A DNA stretch of 48,974 nucleotides from positions 1-48,974 of the forward strand of contig JAUNDZ010000015.1 of the NCBI GenBank assembly GCA_030525825.1, written 5' to 3'. Below are positions 39,961 to 48,874 of this stretch, piece by piece. Position 1 is the stretch's first letter. Each line of letters opens with the position of its first letter. The notes below the pieces were generated by a model, which searched no databases, was not told where the DNA came from, and worked only from the letters and a program-made list of their open reading frames with translations. Source of the stretch: Moraxella sp. GTDB taxonomy: Bacteria; Pseudomonadota; Gammaproteobacteria; Pseudomonadales; Moraxellaceae. The position numbers and the translations under genes were made by a program.

Positions 39961-40935
39961 ATGTCCAATTTTGTCAATAATCACCCAAAGCGTCCGCCAT
40001 TTCGTCGCATTGCCCTGATGGGTCGTGCGGGCAAAAGCAGCGTGGTTGAAACCTTAAACGAGCTCATCAGTCTGCTAGATGAGCGTGATTTGTCGATTGT
40101 GATTGATACGGAGACTGCTGCCATCGAAGGTTTGCAGATTGATTTTGATCGGGTGGATGGGCATCAGTTCAAGATTGTGCCACGCCAAAAGATTGGCGAG
40201 CATTGCGACTTTGCCATCGTGGTGGGCGGTGATGGCTCGATGCTACAAGCAGCAGGCGTGTTGGCAGGGACGGATGTACCTGTACTGGGCATCAACCGTG
40301 GTCGTTTGGGATTTTTGGCGGATGTCAATCCTGATGAGCTGACCGAGCGAGTAACGCAGGTGCTTGATGGCGATTATTGGCTGGTTGAGCGGTTTTTGTT
40401 AACCTTTAAAATTGTCCAAAATGACGAACACGGCAGACCGAGTGATGTCGTCATCCATGAAGATGTGGCGTTGAATGATGTGGTCTTGCACGCAGGCAAA
40501 TCGGTGCATACCATTGATTTTGAGCTGCACATCAACGGCTCGCCTGTCTATCGTCAGCACGCCGATGGGCTGATTGTCGCCACACCAACAGGCTCAACCG
40601 CCTATTCACTCTCGGCAGGTGGTCCCATCATTCATCCGACCATCGATGCGATTTGTCTGGTGCCGATGCACCCACACACGCTGTCTAGTCGTCCGCTGGT
40701 GGTGGCAGGCAGTAGTCAGATTAGTATCAATATCCACAAGGACAATCGCACACAGCCGATGGTGGGGGCAGACGGCAAGGCATCCGCACCGCTGGATAAT
40801 GACCAGACGCTACTCATCACCAAGCACGACAAAACGCTACTGCTCCTACACCCGCCCAGCTACAACTTCTATGAAGCGTGCCGAACCAAGCTTAACTGGA
40901 ATCTGTACAGCGAAGAATTTGCCCTAAAAACTTAA
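39961..40935 (+). CDS. nadK: NAD kinase
   Basis: NadK phosphorylates NAD to NADP in the cytoplasm. The nucleotide motif GGDGS is at residues 89-93 (VVGGDGSMLQAAG), followed by LGINRGRLGFLADV, the NDVVLHAG segment and DGLIVATPTGSTAYSLSAGGP. The 324-residue length is slightly longer than E. coli because of an N-terminal stretch before the core. The start is the ATG of MSNFVNNHP; an in-frame extension reaches 39880 but would contain the likely promoter. The DUF1315 gene follows 21 bases later. Confidence 0.96.
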   Translation: MSNFVNNHPKRPPFRRIALMGRAGKSSVVETLNELISLLDERDLSIVIDTETAAIEGLQIDFDRVDGHQFKIVPRQKIGEHCDFAIVVGGDGSMLQAAGVLAGTDVPVLGINRGRLGFLADVNPDELTERVTQVLDGDYWLVERFLLTFKIVQNDEHGRPSDVVIHEDVALNDVVLHAGKSVHTIDFELHINGSPVYRQHADGLIVATPTGSTAYSLSAGGPIIHPTIDAICLVPMHPHTLSSRPLVVAGSSQISINIHKDNRTQPMVGADGKASAPLDNDQTLLITKHDKTLLLLHPPSYNFYEACRTKLNWNLYSEEFALKT

Positions 40936-40956
40936 AACCCAGATAACGGACAACCC

Positions 40957-41247
40957 ATGAACAAACAAGACATCCTAAACAGCCTAAACCCTGAAATCGT
41001 TGCCAAATTCCGCACCGCCATCGAAATCGGCAAATGGGAAAATGGCACCAAACTCACCGATGAACAACGAGCTACCTGTATGCAGGCGGTGATGGTGTGG
41101 GAGCATGAATATCTGCCCACCGAAGAACGCACAGGCTATATCGAAAAACCAAAAGACAAAAAAGGCAATACCATTGGCGAAGAGTGCGATGTCGAGCATG
41201 AGCATCATTACCCTAATGTGGAGCGACCTGTGGTGTTCAAAGACTGA
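40957..41247 (+). CDS. DUF1315 (YeaC-like) protein
   Basis: The 96-residue protein matches the small DUF1315 family, known from E. coli YeaC. The core is LNPEIVAKFRTAIEIGKWENG, with TDEQRATCMQAVMVWEHEYL, and the end is VERPVVFKD. The function is unknown. A His/Glu-rich stretch (ECDVEHEHHYPN) just before the end could bind metal, but this is speculation. It is close behind nadK and probably on the same transcript. Confidence 0.82.
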   Translation: MNKQDILNSLNPEIVAKFRTAIEIGKWENGTKLTDEQRATCMQAVMVWEHEYLPTEERTGYIEKPKDKKGNTIGEECDVEHEHHYPNVERPVVFKD

Positions 41248-41301
41248 TAGTGATACTGATTGTAAGCTAACATAGCCAACTTAACTTATAATCAAACATC
41301 G

Positions 41302-41330
41302 GTAGGGGTGAATAATCATTCACCCCTTTT
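41302..41330. repeat. Palindromic repeat copy C
   Basis: AGGGGTGAAT and ATTCACCCCT pair perfectly (10 bp, 4-base loop) and the left flank keeps the GT of the family's GTAGGGG end. The position just after the DUF1315 gene, with TTTT following, means it could also act as its terminator. Confidence 0.8.
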
Positions 41331-41371
41331 CGGGTCTGATTTTTAAGTCAATTAAGTATCGTGGTTAAAAT

Positions 41372-41400
41372 AATAAAGGGGGAGATGTTCGCCCTTTATT
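41372..41400. repeat. Palindromic repeat copy D (variant)
   Basis: AATAAAGGG and CCCTTTATT form a 9-bp stem around GGAGATGTTCG. The inner ATGTTCGCCC matches copy B, but the arms differ, so this is a diverged copy. Confidence 0.55.
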
Positions 41401-41498
41401 GATGTCAGATGCTTGATGCTAAGAAGGTTTTATGATAATAGGTTTGCTGTTGATTGGTTGTTATAAAACCGTAGCAGATGAGCCTAAAATCTGATATC

Positions 41499-41528
41499 GG
41501 CAGGGGTAAAAATGCTTTGCCTTATGCC
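41499..41528. repeat. Palindromic repeat copy E (degenerate)
   Basis: GGCAGGGGTAAA, then AATGC, then TTTGCCTTATGCC resembles copies A and B, but the right arm is damaged. With copies C and D it fills most of the 342-base gap between the DUF1315 gene and ubiB. I see no gene in that gap. Confidence 0.4.
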
Positions 41529-41589
41529 GCCACTTTTTAAATTCTGTGATGGGTTTATCGGTATGGCGATATCATCGCTTAACTAAGCT

Positions 41590-43221
41590 CTACACCAACA
41601 CCCGCCACAGCACAAAGCCTACCGCCAATAGATGAAATATCACCCCCACCCACCACACAGGTATGGTCAATCCGATGGCGATGAGACTGACAAATCCGCC
41701 TAAAGCTATCCAGTCGTGGCGTTTTTGGTTCAAAAAGTCTGCTCGCAGAGCTTGGATTTCTCGCAGTTCTTTATCTTGTCTGGCTCCAAGTGTCGCCATC
41801 GACTGCACGCCTTGGGTTAGTAGCTTGGGCAGTTCGGTGGTAGAGAGTAGCAGCTCTGGGGCTTTGGCTTTAAGTTCGTTCAGATTGCGTACAGGGTCGA
41901 GCTGGTCTTTGACCCATGCGGTCAAAATCGGCTTGGCAAGCGACCAAATATCCAGCTCAGGATACAGCTCACGCCCCAGTCCCTCGACATGGACGAGCGT
42001 CTTTAATAGTAGCATCAGCTGTGGCGGTATGCTCATCTGATGACGACGAGCGATGTTTAGGATTTCAAACAAAATCCCAGCAAAATCAAGTTCGCTCATG
42101 GGTTTGGACACCATTGGGGATACTGTGCGAGCCATGTCGCTAATAAGAGCGTGTTTGTCGGCTGATGGCGGTATCCAGCCAGCATGGCTGATGATGTCCA
42201 CAAGCGTGGTGTAGTTGCCATTCATCACAGACAACAGCAGGCGTGCCACCACCAGCTGATCATCAGGCGACAGCTGCCCCATGATGGCACAGTCTAGCCC
42301 CAGATAGCGTGGCTGGGCGACCGCACCACCATCGGGCAAGGTCTCGACAAAGATATTGCCAGGGTGCATGTCGGCATGAAAGAAATTATCACGAAATACT
42401 TGGGTAAAAAATATCGTCAAGCCATTTTTGGCAAGGGCCGCACGGTCGTAATCTAGGGCATCAAAAGTGGCGGTCTGAGAGATGGGAATGCCAAAGATTC
42501 GCTCTGATACCATCACAGATTTATTGGCGGCATAGACTTCTGGCACATAGATGAGCTTGGAGCCTAGAAAGTTGTTACGCATCTTGGTGGCGTTGGCGGC
42601 TTCTAGGGTCAAATCCAGCTCGTTTAGCATGATTTGTCGATAGTCTTCGACGATGCTCACGATGTGGACGGCTCTGGCGGCTTCGATGCGAGCAGACAGC
42701 CAAGCGGCAAGCTCACGCAGCAGCTCAAAATCATCAATGATAACCGATTTGATGTCAGGGCGGACAACCTTGACCACCACTTCACGACCATCAGGCAGGG
42801 CGGCGGTGTGTACTTGGGCGATGCTGGCGGCTGCCAAAGGCTTATCGTCAAATCTGGCAAACAGCTCGCTGATGGGCTTACCCAGTCCGACCTTGCCATC
42901 TTCGATGCTGCTTTTTAAGACATTAACATCAAATGGGGCGACCTTATCTTGTAGCAGCGACAGTTGGGCGATGATGTCAGGCGGCAATAGGTCAGAGCGA
43001 GTAGAGAGCAGCTGACCTAATTTTAAAAACAGCGTACCCATCTCTTCTAACGCCAGCTTTACCCCAAGCGGTTGATGTGATTTGCCGATACTCGCTGGGT
43101 GCATACGGATGAGTCTGGCAACAGGGGCGAGCTCAGGTATTTCGCCAAAATGCGTGTCTAGGCGGTATTTGGCGGCGATGCGATATAAGGATAATAGGCG
43201 GTTCTTATAAGAGATGAGCAT
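41590..43221 (-). CDS. ubiB: Ubiquinone biosynthesis atypical kinase UbiB
   Basis: UbiB is a membrane-bound atypical protein-kinase-like ATPase needed for ubiquinone synthesis. The KxGQ motif is at residues 67-70 (LKLGQLLSTR), followed by the Ala-rich loop AAASIAQVH that replaces the usual Gly-rich loop. The ADMHPGNIFV and LGLDCAIMG segments are the kinase-like catalytic and metal motifs. Two membrane helices sit at the C-terminus (WIALGGFVSLIAIGLTI and VWWVGVIFHLLAVGFVL). The length is 543 residues. It begins six bases after the ubiJ stop codon. Confidence 0.96.
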   Translation of the reverse strand: MLISYKNRLLSLYRIAAKYRLDTHFGEIPELAPVARLIRMHPASIGKSHQPLGVKLALEEMGTLFLKLGQLLSTRSDLLPPDIIAQLSLLQDKVAPFDVNVLKSSIEDGKVGLGKPISELFARFDDKPLAAASIAQVHTAALPDGREVVVKVVRPDIKSVIIDDFELLRELAAWLSARIEAARAVHIVSIVEDYRQIMLNELDLTLEAANATKMRNNFLGSKLIYVPEVYAANKSVMVSERIFGIPISQTATFDALDYDRAALAKNGLTIFFTQVFRDNFFHADMHPGNIFVETLPDGGAVAQPRYLGLDCAIMGQLSPDDQLVVARLLLSVMNGNYTTLVDIISHAGWIPPSADKHALISDMARTVSPMVSKPMSELDFAGILFEILNIARRHQMSIPPQLMLLLKTLVHVEGLGRELYPELDIWSLAKPILTAWVKDQLDPVRNLNELKAKAPELLLSTTELPKLLTQGVQSMATLGARQDKELREIQALRADFLNQKRHDWIALGGFVSLIAIGLTIPVWWVGVIFHLLAVGFVLWRVLV

Positions 43222-43227
43222 GATGGT

Positions 43228-43851
43228 TTAGTTGGTCGGTTGGTTTTGTAGGGCGTTTAGGCGTGCTTGTTCACGCTCGATGTCGCTTTGTAGGCGGAGT
43301 AGCTCTTGCTTTTTTTGATGAATGAGTGCGTCGATGTCGCTTGTGTCCGCCTGAGTGGGGGCAAGAGTGTCGCTTATCATGGATTTGATGGATAATAAGA
43401 TGGGGTTGATAATGGGCGAGAGTTCTTGGGCGGTCAGATGGGCGTAGCTGGCAGCACTTTTACCGACAAGCTGTTCTAGCTTGTCGAGCATGTCGGGGCT
43501 AAATGATGATGCCAGCTCTTTGATGTGCATGAGTACCCTGTGGTCGCCTGTGATGGGCAGATTGCCTGTTGGATGACGCATCAGGGTAATAATCTCGCTT
43601 ACATTCGCCACCGTCAAGGTGCAATCAGGACAAGCGATGTCGCCTTGCGGCTCAAAGATGCTTTGAGTTACAGGCTCAAAACGCACATGTTCATCACAAA
43701 ACAGCACATCAACGCTCAGCTCTGGGGCATCTATGATGACACGCAGCGTCTTGCCTGACAGCGTGTGCAGGTGTTGAGTGGTGATGGGGTCGGTAGAAAT
43801 GGCGGTGTTAATGAGCTTTTCTGCAAGCCCCAGTGCAAGGACTTTAATCAT
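43228..43851 (-). CDS. ubiJ: Ubiquinone biosynthesis accessory factor UbiJ
   Basis: UbiJ is a lipid-binding SCP2-domain protein that helps the soluble ubiquinone enzyme complex. The gene lies between ubiE and ubiB, its standard place. The N-terminal SCP2-like part contains LSGKTLRVIIDAPELSVDVLF. The C-terminus is a coiled coil (IDALIHQKKQELLRLQSDIE). I choose the ATG that follows AAGGCGTGGCG, whose AGG overlaps the ubiE stop region, implying translational coupling; an upstream GTG would add two residues. The length is 207 residues. Confidence 0.9.
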   Translation of the reverse strand: MIKVLALGLAEKLINTAISTDPITTQHLHTLSGKTLRVIIDAPELSVDVLFCDEHVRFEPVTQSIFEPQGDIACPDCTLTVANVSEIITLMRHPTGNLPITGDHRVLMHIKELASSFSPDMLDKLEQLVGKSAASYAHLTAQELSPIINPILLSIKSMISDTLAPTQADTSDIDALIHQKKQELLRLQSDIEREQARLNALQNQPTN

Positions 43852-43860
43852 CGCCACGCC

Positions 43861-44730
43861 TTATCGTGCCTTAAAACCACGATGCACCGCCACGATGCCA
43901 CCTGTTAGGTTGTGATAATCGCAATTAACAAAGCCAGCTTGCTCCATCATGCTCTTTAAGGTGGCTTGGTCTGGGTGCATACGAATGGACTCGGCTAGGT
44001 ATTGATAGCTCTCGGCATCACCTGCGACAATCTTGCCCATGAGCGGCAGGGCGGTGAATGAGTATAGGTCATACGCCTTAGACAGTGGCTCAAAGACAGG
44101 CTTACTAAATTCCAGTACCAGCAGTCGCCCACCAGGTTTTAGCACTCGGTGCATGGCTTCTAGGGCTTTTTGTTTGTCGGTAACATTTCTTAGACCAAAG
44201 CTGATGGTAACTAGGTCAAATGAATTGTCAGCAAAGGGTTCTAGCGTCTCGGCATTGGCAAGCACAAAATCGACATTGTTACAGCCAGCGTTAATCAAGC
44301 GAGTACGACCGACTTCCAGCATCGCTTCGTTAATATCCGACAGCACCACACGACCTGAGCGACCCACTTCACGGCTAAATACCTTTGCTAAGTCGCCTGT
44401 ACCGCCTGCAATGTCCAGCACTCTTTGACCTGAACGCACGCCCGTTAGGCTGATGGCATAGCGTTTCCACAGGCGATGAATGCCAAAGCTCATCAGGTCA
44501 TTCATGATGTCATATTTGCTGGCGACCGATGTGAACACTTCGGCGACTTTGTGCTGTTTGTCTTTGGCATTGACCGTCTGATAGCCAAAATGCGTGGTCT
44601 CGCCAATGTTCTCTGAATAGGCATTCGATGGCTTGTCGGCATTGGCAGGGGTCTGCATGGCGGATTGACCTTGTGGTGTGCCTGTGGGTAGGATGTTGGG
44701 GTTTGTGAAAGTGTTGTTGTCTTGGCTCAT
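43861..44730 (-). CDS. ubiE: Demethylmenaquinone/ubiquinone methyltransferase UbiE
   Basis: UbiE is the SAM-dependent C-methyltransferase of ubiquinone and menaquinone synthesis. Motifs include [21 protein letters not shown], the SAM loop [23 protein letters not shown]-like sequence, [12 protein letters not shown] and [18 protein letters not shown] at the end. The length is 289 residues, with about 38 extra at the N-terminus compared with E. coli; these are polar and Asn/Thr/Pro-rich. First gene of ubiE-ubiJ-ubiB. Confidence 0.96.
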   Translation of the reverse strand: MSQDNNTFTNPNILPTGTPQGQSAMQTPANADKPSNAYSENIGETTHFGYQTVNAKDKQHKVAEVFTSVASKYDIMNDLMSFGIHRLWKRYAISLTGVRSGQRVLDIAGGTGDLAKVFSREVGRSGRVVLSDINEAMLEVGRTRLINAGCNNVDFVLANAETLEPFADNSFDLVTISFGLRNVTDKQKALEAMHRVLKPGGRLLVLEFSKPVFEPLSKAYDLYSFTALPLMGKIVAGDAESYQYLAESIRMHPDQATLKSMMEQAGFVNCDYHNLTGGIVAVHRGFKAR

Positions 44731-44844
44731 GATTTTAATCCGAATGTTTTTGTGAGTGGATGTGCGTTAATACATCATTGAATATGGCTAATGATACTAT
44801 AAAACCGCTCATTTTGATACAAAAATCCGCATACAGACGCACAA

Positions 44845-45573
44845 TCATTCATAAACACGCCCATCATGATGAATGCGTTCGATGGTGGCAAGCTCGGTAT
44901 GTGTGAATGGCTTGGTAAAGTCATCAATCTTTTTGATGGCTTTGATGGCGTGCAGCCCATCATGAATGAAGTCGTATAAGGGCTGATAGCCGTGATGATA
45001 GGCGGTGGATTTGGCAAGGGCGAAGGCTTTTTGTAATAAAAATGAATTAAACTGCGAATAAGACAACTCGCACACTTCTTTAATGTCTTTGATTTGGGCG
45101 ATTCTTTGTTCTTTATGATTGACGCCTTGATAAGCCTGAACCATGAGCGTATCATCGATGCCATGCGTCAAAAACGACTGATACAGTGCGTCATCTTGAC
45201 GGATGAACTGGGCGATGGCTAGGTCAAGCTCAATGGCAAGCACCGCCGCTTTGACGCCCAAAATACCTGTGGCAAGCGTGTTTTGGGGAATGAGCTTTTC
45301 TAGGCGACCTGAGCCGTTTAGGGCGTTGTTGCCTGCGGTGAGTAGCTGCGTTGCCAGCACATCAAAATCCTTGTCGCCATAGATGCGGTCTATCAGATAG
45401 TGCGTGAGCGGGGCGGTTTTTGGGTTGTCAAATAGGGCTTGGTTGGCGTTATGGATACGCTGTTTTTGCCATGCTTGCACCGCAAAAAACACTTTGCTTA
45501 GTTCGTCATCACTGTGATGGGGTAGGGTCTTGTAGTGGTTTAGGGTATCGACCAAAGATTGAATCTGCGACAT
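44845..45573 (-). CDS. FFLEELY-motif-type protein of unknown function
   Basis: The 242-residue soluble, helix-rich protein resembles a family seen in Acinetobacter and relatives and named after an FFLEELY motif. Here the corresponding place reads HYLIDRIYGDKDFDVLA. Near the C-terminus AYHHGYQPLYDFIHDGLHAIKAI is a further conserved-looking block with several histidines. I start at the ATG of MSQIQSLVDTL, preceded by TAAGGCAC. The open frame extends 18 codons upstream. It ends 114 bases before ubiE on the same strand; a link to quinone synthesis is possible but not shown. Confidence 0.65.
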   Translation of the reverse strand: MSQIQSLVDTLNHYKTLPHHSDDELSKVFFAVQAWQKQRIHNANQALFDNPKTAPLTHYLIDRIYGDKDFDVLATQLLTAGNNALNGSGRLEKLIPQNTLATGILGVKAAVLAIELDLAIAQFIRQDDALYQSFLTHGIDDTLMVQAYQGVNHKEQRIAQIKDIKEVCELSYSQFNSFLLQKAFALAKSTAYHHGYQPLYDFIHDGLHAIKAIKKIDDFTKPFTHTELATIERIHHDGRVYE

Positions 45574-45890
45574 AAAAAAGTGCCTTAGTGCGTTAAAAAG
45601 TTCTTTAATAACAAAAAATTTCACCAAATCATGATGCGTCTATGTGGCGGTGGTTGTCAAAATTTCAATCGTAATTTGGCTTGGTTGATTCATCGCATTC
45701 ATCATTACAATCAATTTGCTCACCATAAACAACCAATATTTATTGCATTTGCTTTTATAAAAACCAAAAGTTGTTAATGATGAAAAATTGGCGAATAAGA
45801 CAGGCAAATCATGAATTTTGTGATAAATTTAGTGAATAAACTACCGCTAATATGTTAAAATTGTCATATTTGATGGCAATCATTACAACG

Positions 45891-45924
45891 TTGTCATAAA
45901 ACTGTCATAATTGGCAACTATAAT
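45891..45924 (+). promoter_or_regulatory. PhoB box and -10 of the PiT gene
   Basis: TTGTCAT-AAAA-CTGTCAT is a near-perfect PhoB box (two 7-base direct repeats, 11-base period). A consensus TATAAT starts 10 bases after the second repeat, the spacing used by PhoB-activated promoters that lack a -35. A further TTGTCAT lies at 45861. The rest of the 45574-45890 stretch holds no gene that I can see. Confidence 0.75.
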
Positions 45925-46035
45925 CATCCGGCTGTCATCATGACGGTTATTTTTTAGTTTTTATCTTACCCTTTGGTTGATTTGTCTTTTTTGGTGCCGC
46001 TTGGCAGACAGACGACCAGTCTTTTGGCGGAATTT

Positions 46036-47625
46036 ATGGTTAATTCAGCAAAACAAAGCACACCAATGGCAGCGAACATCTTTTTTGCGTTGCTGCTTGC
46101 AGGGATGTGTGTCTATTTTGTCATGTGGGGGCTGACTTATACGGCTCATCAGCAGGTCTTACTATTCATGCTTGCCAGCTTTTTTGGCATCTTTATGGCG
46201 TTTAACATCGGTGGTAACGATGTCGCCAACTCATTTGGTACTTCGGTCGGTGCAGGCACGCTGTCTGTAACACAGGCGTTGGCGGTTGCGGCGATTTTTG
46301 AAGTATCTGGTGCGGTCTTGGCAGGTGCGGCAGTTACCGACACCATTCGTAGTGGCATCGTGGATATCGGTGGTCTGGGTGTGTCACCCAATCAGTTCAT
46401 TTATCTGATGCTCTCAGCCTTGGCAGCGGCGGCATTTTGGCTGCTGTTCGCCACCAAAAAAGGTCTGCCAGTATCCACCACGCACGCCATCATCGGTGGT
46501 ATCGTTGGTTCGTCCATCGTACTTGGCATCAGCATTGGTGGTAGCGAGCTTGCCTTTTCGACCGTAAAGTGGTCAAAGATTGGCGAGATTGCCATGTCTT
46601 GGGTGCTTTCACCGCTACTAGGTGGTGTGCTGTCTTATATCCTATATGGCTTGATTAAGCGTAATATCTTGGCGTATAACGACAAAGTTGAAGTGCGTGT
46701 TAAGTCGCTAAAAGCCCAGAAAAAAGCCATCAAGCGTGAACAAAAAGAATACTTTGAGACCCTAAGCGAGAGCGAAAAACTGCCTTATACCACCGCACTA
46801 CTGCGAGACCAAGAGACTTTCAACGAAGGCGACTGCCCCCGTGATGAGCTAGAAACCGAATACTACCGCTCGCTACACGACATCGAAAATGAGCGTGGTA
46901 GCCTAGACACCCTAAAAGCCCTAAAAATATGGGTACCGCTCATCGCTGCCTTAGGTGCGGTCATCATGACTGCGATGGTTGTCTTTAAGGGTTTAAAAAA
47001 TACAGGTCTTAGTTTATCAACACTACACGCCAGCCTAGTGATGGGCATGATTGGTGCGATGGTGTGGCTAACAGCATTCATCTACACCAAGACCATTCGT
47101 GGTAAGCACAAAGAAGACTTGGGTAAAGCGACCTTCATCATGTTCAGCTGGATGCAGGTATTTACAGCGTGTGCTTTTGCATTTTCACATGGCTCAAACG
47201 ACATCGCCAATGCGGTCGGTCCTTTCGTGGCGATTTTGGATGTCATCAAAGAAAACGCCATCGCTGCCAAAGCCACCGTTCCTGCCCCTGTCATGCTGAC
47301 CTTTGGTGTCTCGCTCATCGTGGGTCTGTGGTTCATCGGTAAAGAAGTCATTCAGACGGTCGGCACCAACCTGACCGAAATGCACCCAGCGTCAGGCTTT
47401 GCCGCTGAATTGGCTGCCGCTGCTGTTGTGATGGGTGCGTCTAGCTTGGGCATCCCTGTATCTAGTACACACATCTTGGTGGGTGCGGTATTAGGCATTG
47501 GTATCGTCAATAAAAATACCAACTGGAAGCTTATGAAGCCAATCGGCTTGGCGTGGGTGATTACGCTACCAGCTGCTGCTGCCATGAGTGCGGTGATATT
47601 CTTGATTTTGAGCAATGTGCTATAA
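46036..47625 (+). CDS. PiT-family inorganic phosphate transporter
   Basis: This PF01384-type permease moves phosphate with a cation. It has about ten membrane segments in two halves. The half-repeat signatures are NIGGNDVANSFGTSVGAG and SHGSNDIANAVGPFVA, and each half also has a PVSTTHA/PVSSTHI motif. A hydrophilic cytoplasmic loop of about 110 residues joins the halves. The closest style is the Pho-4-like PiT branch rather than E. coli PitA. The start is uncertain: this ATG follows GGCGGAATTT (529 residues), while an in-frame TTG at 45973 would add 21 residues. The PhoB box upstream implies induction in phosphate limitation. Confidence 0.9.
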   Translation: MVNSAKQSTPMAANIFFALLLAGMCVYFVMWGLTYTAHQQVLLFMLASFFGIFMAFNIGGNDVANSFGTSVGAGTLSVTQALAVAAIFEVSGAVLAGAAVTDTIRSGIVDIGGLGVSPNQFIYLMLSALAAAAFWLLFATKKGLPVSTTHAIIGGIVGSSIVLGISIGGSELAFSTVKWSKIGEIAMSWVLSPLLGGVLSYILYGLIKRNILAYNDKVEVRVKSLKAQKKAIKREQKEYFETLSESEKLPYTTALLRDQETFNEGDCPRDELETEYYRSLHDIENERGSLDTLKALKIWVPLIAALGAVIMTAMVVFKGLKNTGLSLSTLHASLVMGMIGAMVWLTAFIYTKTIRGKHKEDLGKATFIMFSWMQVFTACAFAFSHGSNDIANAVGPFVAILDVIKENAIAAKATVPAPVMLTFGVSLIVGLWFIGKEVIQTVGTNLTEMHPASGFAAELAAAAVVMGASSLGIPVSSTHILVGAVLGIGIVNKNTNWKLMKPIGLAWVITLPAAAAMSAVIFLILSNVL

Positions 47626-47649
47626 GTTAAGGCTATCTTGATTGATTAA

Positions 47650-47675
47650 AACGGCTCCGATGGGGTCGTTTTTAT
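47650..47675 (+). terminator. Terminator after the PiT gene
   Basis: AACGGCTCC pairs with GGGGTCGTT (9 bp, two wobble pairs, 3-base loop), followed by TTTTTA. Confidence 0.75.
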
Positions 47676-47748
47676 TGCTGATTCATCGTGTTTCAACGAG
47701 ATAATTTGACAAAGATGGTGGGTGCTACTGCTCAATTTGTTGTAAATT

Positions 47749-47757
47749 TGCTATACT
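47749..47757 (+). promoter_or_regulatory. Putative extended -10 promoter of sdhE
   Basis: TGCTATACT is an extended -10 element 65 bases before the sdhE start. No standard -35 is obvious. Confidence 0.5.
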
Positions 47758-47821
47758 TAGCTATGATAAGTTATTTATTTGATATAGCCAATCACTGGAA
47801 AAACCATCTTGGAGTACTTTA

Positions 47822-48091
47822 ATGACCATTGATATTGAACCGACCTTAGAACAAAGAAGAGTGATTTATCAGGCACGGCGTGGCTTAAAGGAGCTGGATT
47901 ATTACATCGACCCTTATGTCAAATCGCACTATCTGACCGCCCCTGACGATGAGCAAGCCGCCTTTGTGCGTCTGCTTGAACATGAAGACCCTGATTTATT
48001 GCTGTTCTTTTTGGGTCAAGAGCGTCCTGATGATGACGGTGTGGCACAGCTGATTGACCGTATGAAACAGCTCAAATATGCCGACCAATAA
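47822..48091 (+). CDS. sdhE: Succinate dehydrogenase flavinylation factor SdhE
   Basis: SdhE promotes covalent FAD attachment to SdhA. The 89-residue helix bundle carries the diagnostic RGxxE motif at Arg20-Gly21-Leu-Lys-Glu24, and the later FVRLLEHEDPDLLLFFLG segment matches the family. ygfX overlaps its 3' end by 14 bases, the same pairing as in E. coli. The sdh genes themselves are not in the window. Confidence 0.94.
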   Translation: MTIDIEPTLEQRRVIYQARRGLKELDYYIDPYVKSHYLTAPDDEQAAFVRLLEHEDPDLLLFFLGQERPDDDGVAQLIDRMKQLKYADQ

Positions 48092-48563
48092 CACCATTGG
48101 CAAATCAACCACTTCCAAAAACCCTTTATCGCTAAGCCTAACCATCAACAGGCGTGCAGTTAGCGTCCCAGAAGTCCTGTTCGTTCTGGCGGTGCTTGGG
48201 CTGTCATGGTGGCACCTGCTTTGGTGGCAGTATCTGCTGCTCATCATCGTGGCGATATTGCTCACTGCTTGGCGGCTGTTTGGTCATCGGGTGCTGTCTT
48301 TGGACTGCACGCATCTTGATGAGCTGTGGGACATTCGTGTACAAAAAGGCAGTCAAGCGATGCTGTGGCACGGCTACCTATCGGCAGTCCAGACGGTGTT
48401 TGATGGGCAAAAAGGCGTATTTTTGCGGTTTTATGTCATCGCACCGCACAAGCGATACATCAATGTCGTCATTCGCCAAGCAGACACCGATGAGAGTAGT
48501 TTTCGCCAGCTGCTTGGGCTTGCTCATGGGGTGGGTGGGCGTTTTGGTAGGTTTGGTGGATGA
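48078..48563 (+). CDS. YgfX-like inner-membrane protein
   Basis: The 161-residue product has a polar N-terminus, then two membrane segments close together (about 30-64: VPEVLFVLAVLGLSWWHLL and WQYLLLIIVAILLTAWRLF). A cytoplasmic beta-rich domain follows (LDCTHLDELWDIRV, LWHGYLSAVQTVF). Its size, topology and overlap with sdhE match YgfX, which in E. coli is a membrane partner of SdhE and has also been described as CptA. Sequence similarity is weak, so context carries most of the weight. Confidence 0.75.
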   Translation: MPTNNTIGKSTTSKNPLSLSLTINRRAVSVPEVLFVLAVLGLSWWHLLWWQYLLLIIVAILLTAWRLFGHRVLSLDCTHLDELWDIRVQKGSQAMLWHGYLSAVQTVFDGQKGVFLRFYVIAPHKRYINVVIRQADTDESSFRQLLGLAHGVGGRFGRFGG

Positions 48564-48874
48564 ATGTAAGCCTATGAGTTTTGTGCATCATGACAAGACT
48601 ATCTTGTGTCTTATTACCTTGTACTTTATTAAAATGAAAACAGCATCGCTCATTTTTTTGGACAAAAAATCATCCAAACGCACCAAACCCATCAGAAAAA
48701 TAATCGCCCAAATTTACACAATACACACACTTTATTATGTAGATTTTGATAAGATGATGACAAGTTTGGCTTGTGATTGAACTGCTAAGAATCGTCTGTG
48801 ATTGATTTGTAATTGATTTGTTATAGGCAGTTTGATGAAAGGCTAGTTTTTGACACATTTACTAAGGATTTATC
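48564..48874. other. Intergenic stretch before the DUF937-type gene
   Basis: 311 bases without a credible gene. It holds a tandem ATTGATTTGT repeat near 48800-48822 and a possible -10 (TTATAG) near 48821. The open plus-strand frame crossing it is an out-of-frame shadow of ygfX. Confidence 0.5.

Noticed and set aside
48154-48780. 208-residue plus-strand frame overlapping ygfX
   Set aside because: Out-of-frame with ygfX, very rich in Cys, Trp and Ser, with an AT-rich spacer as its tail.
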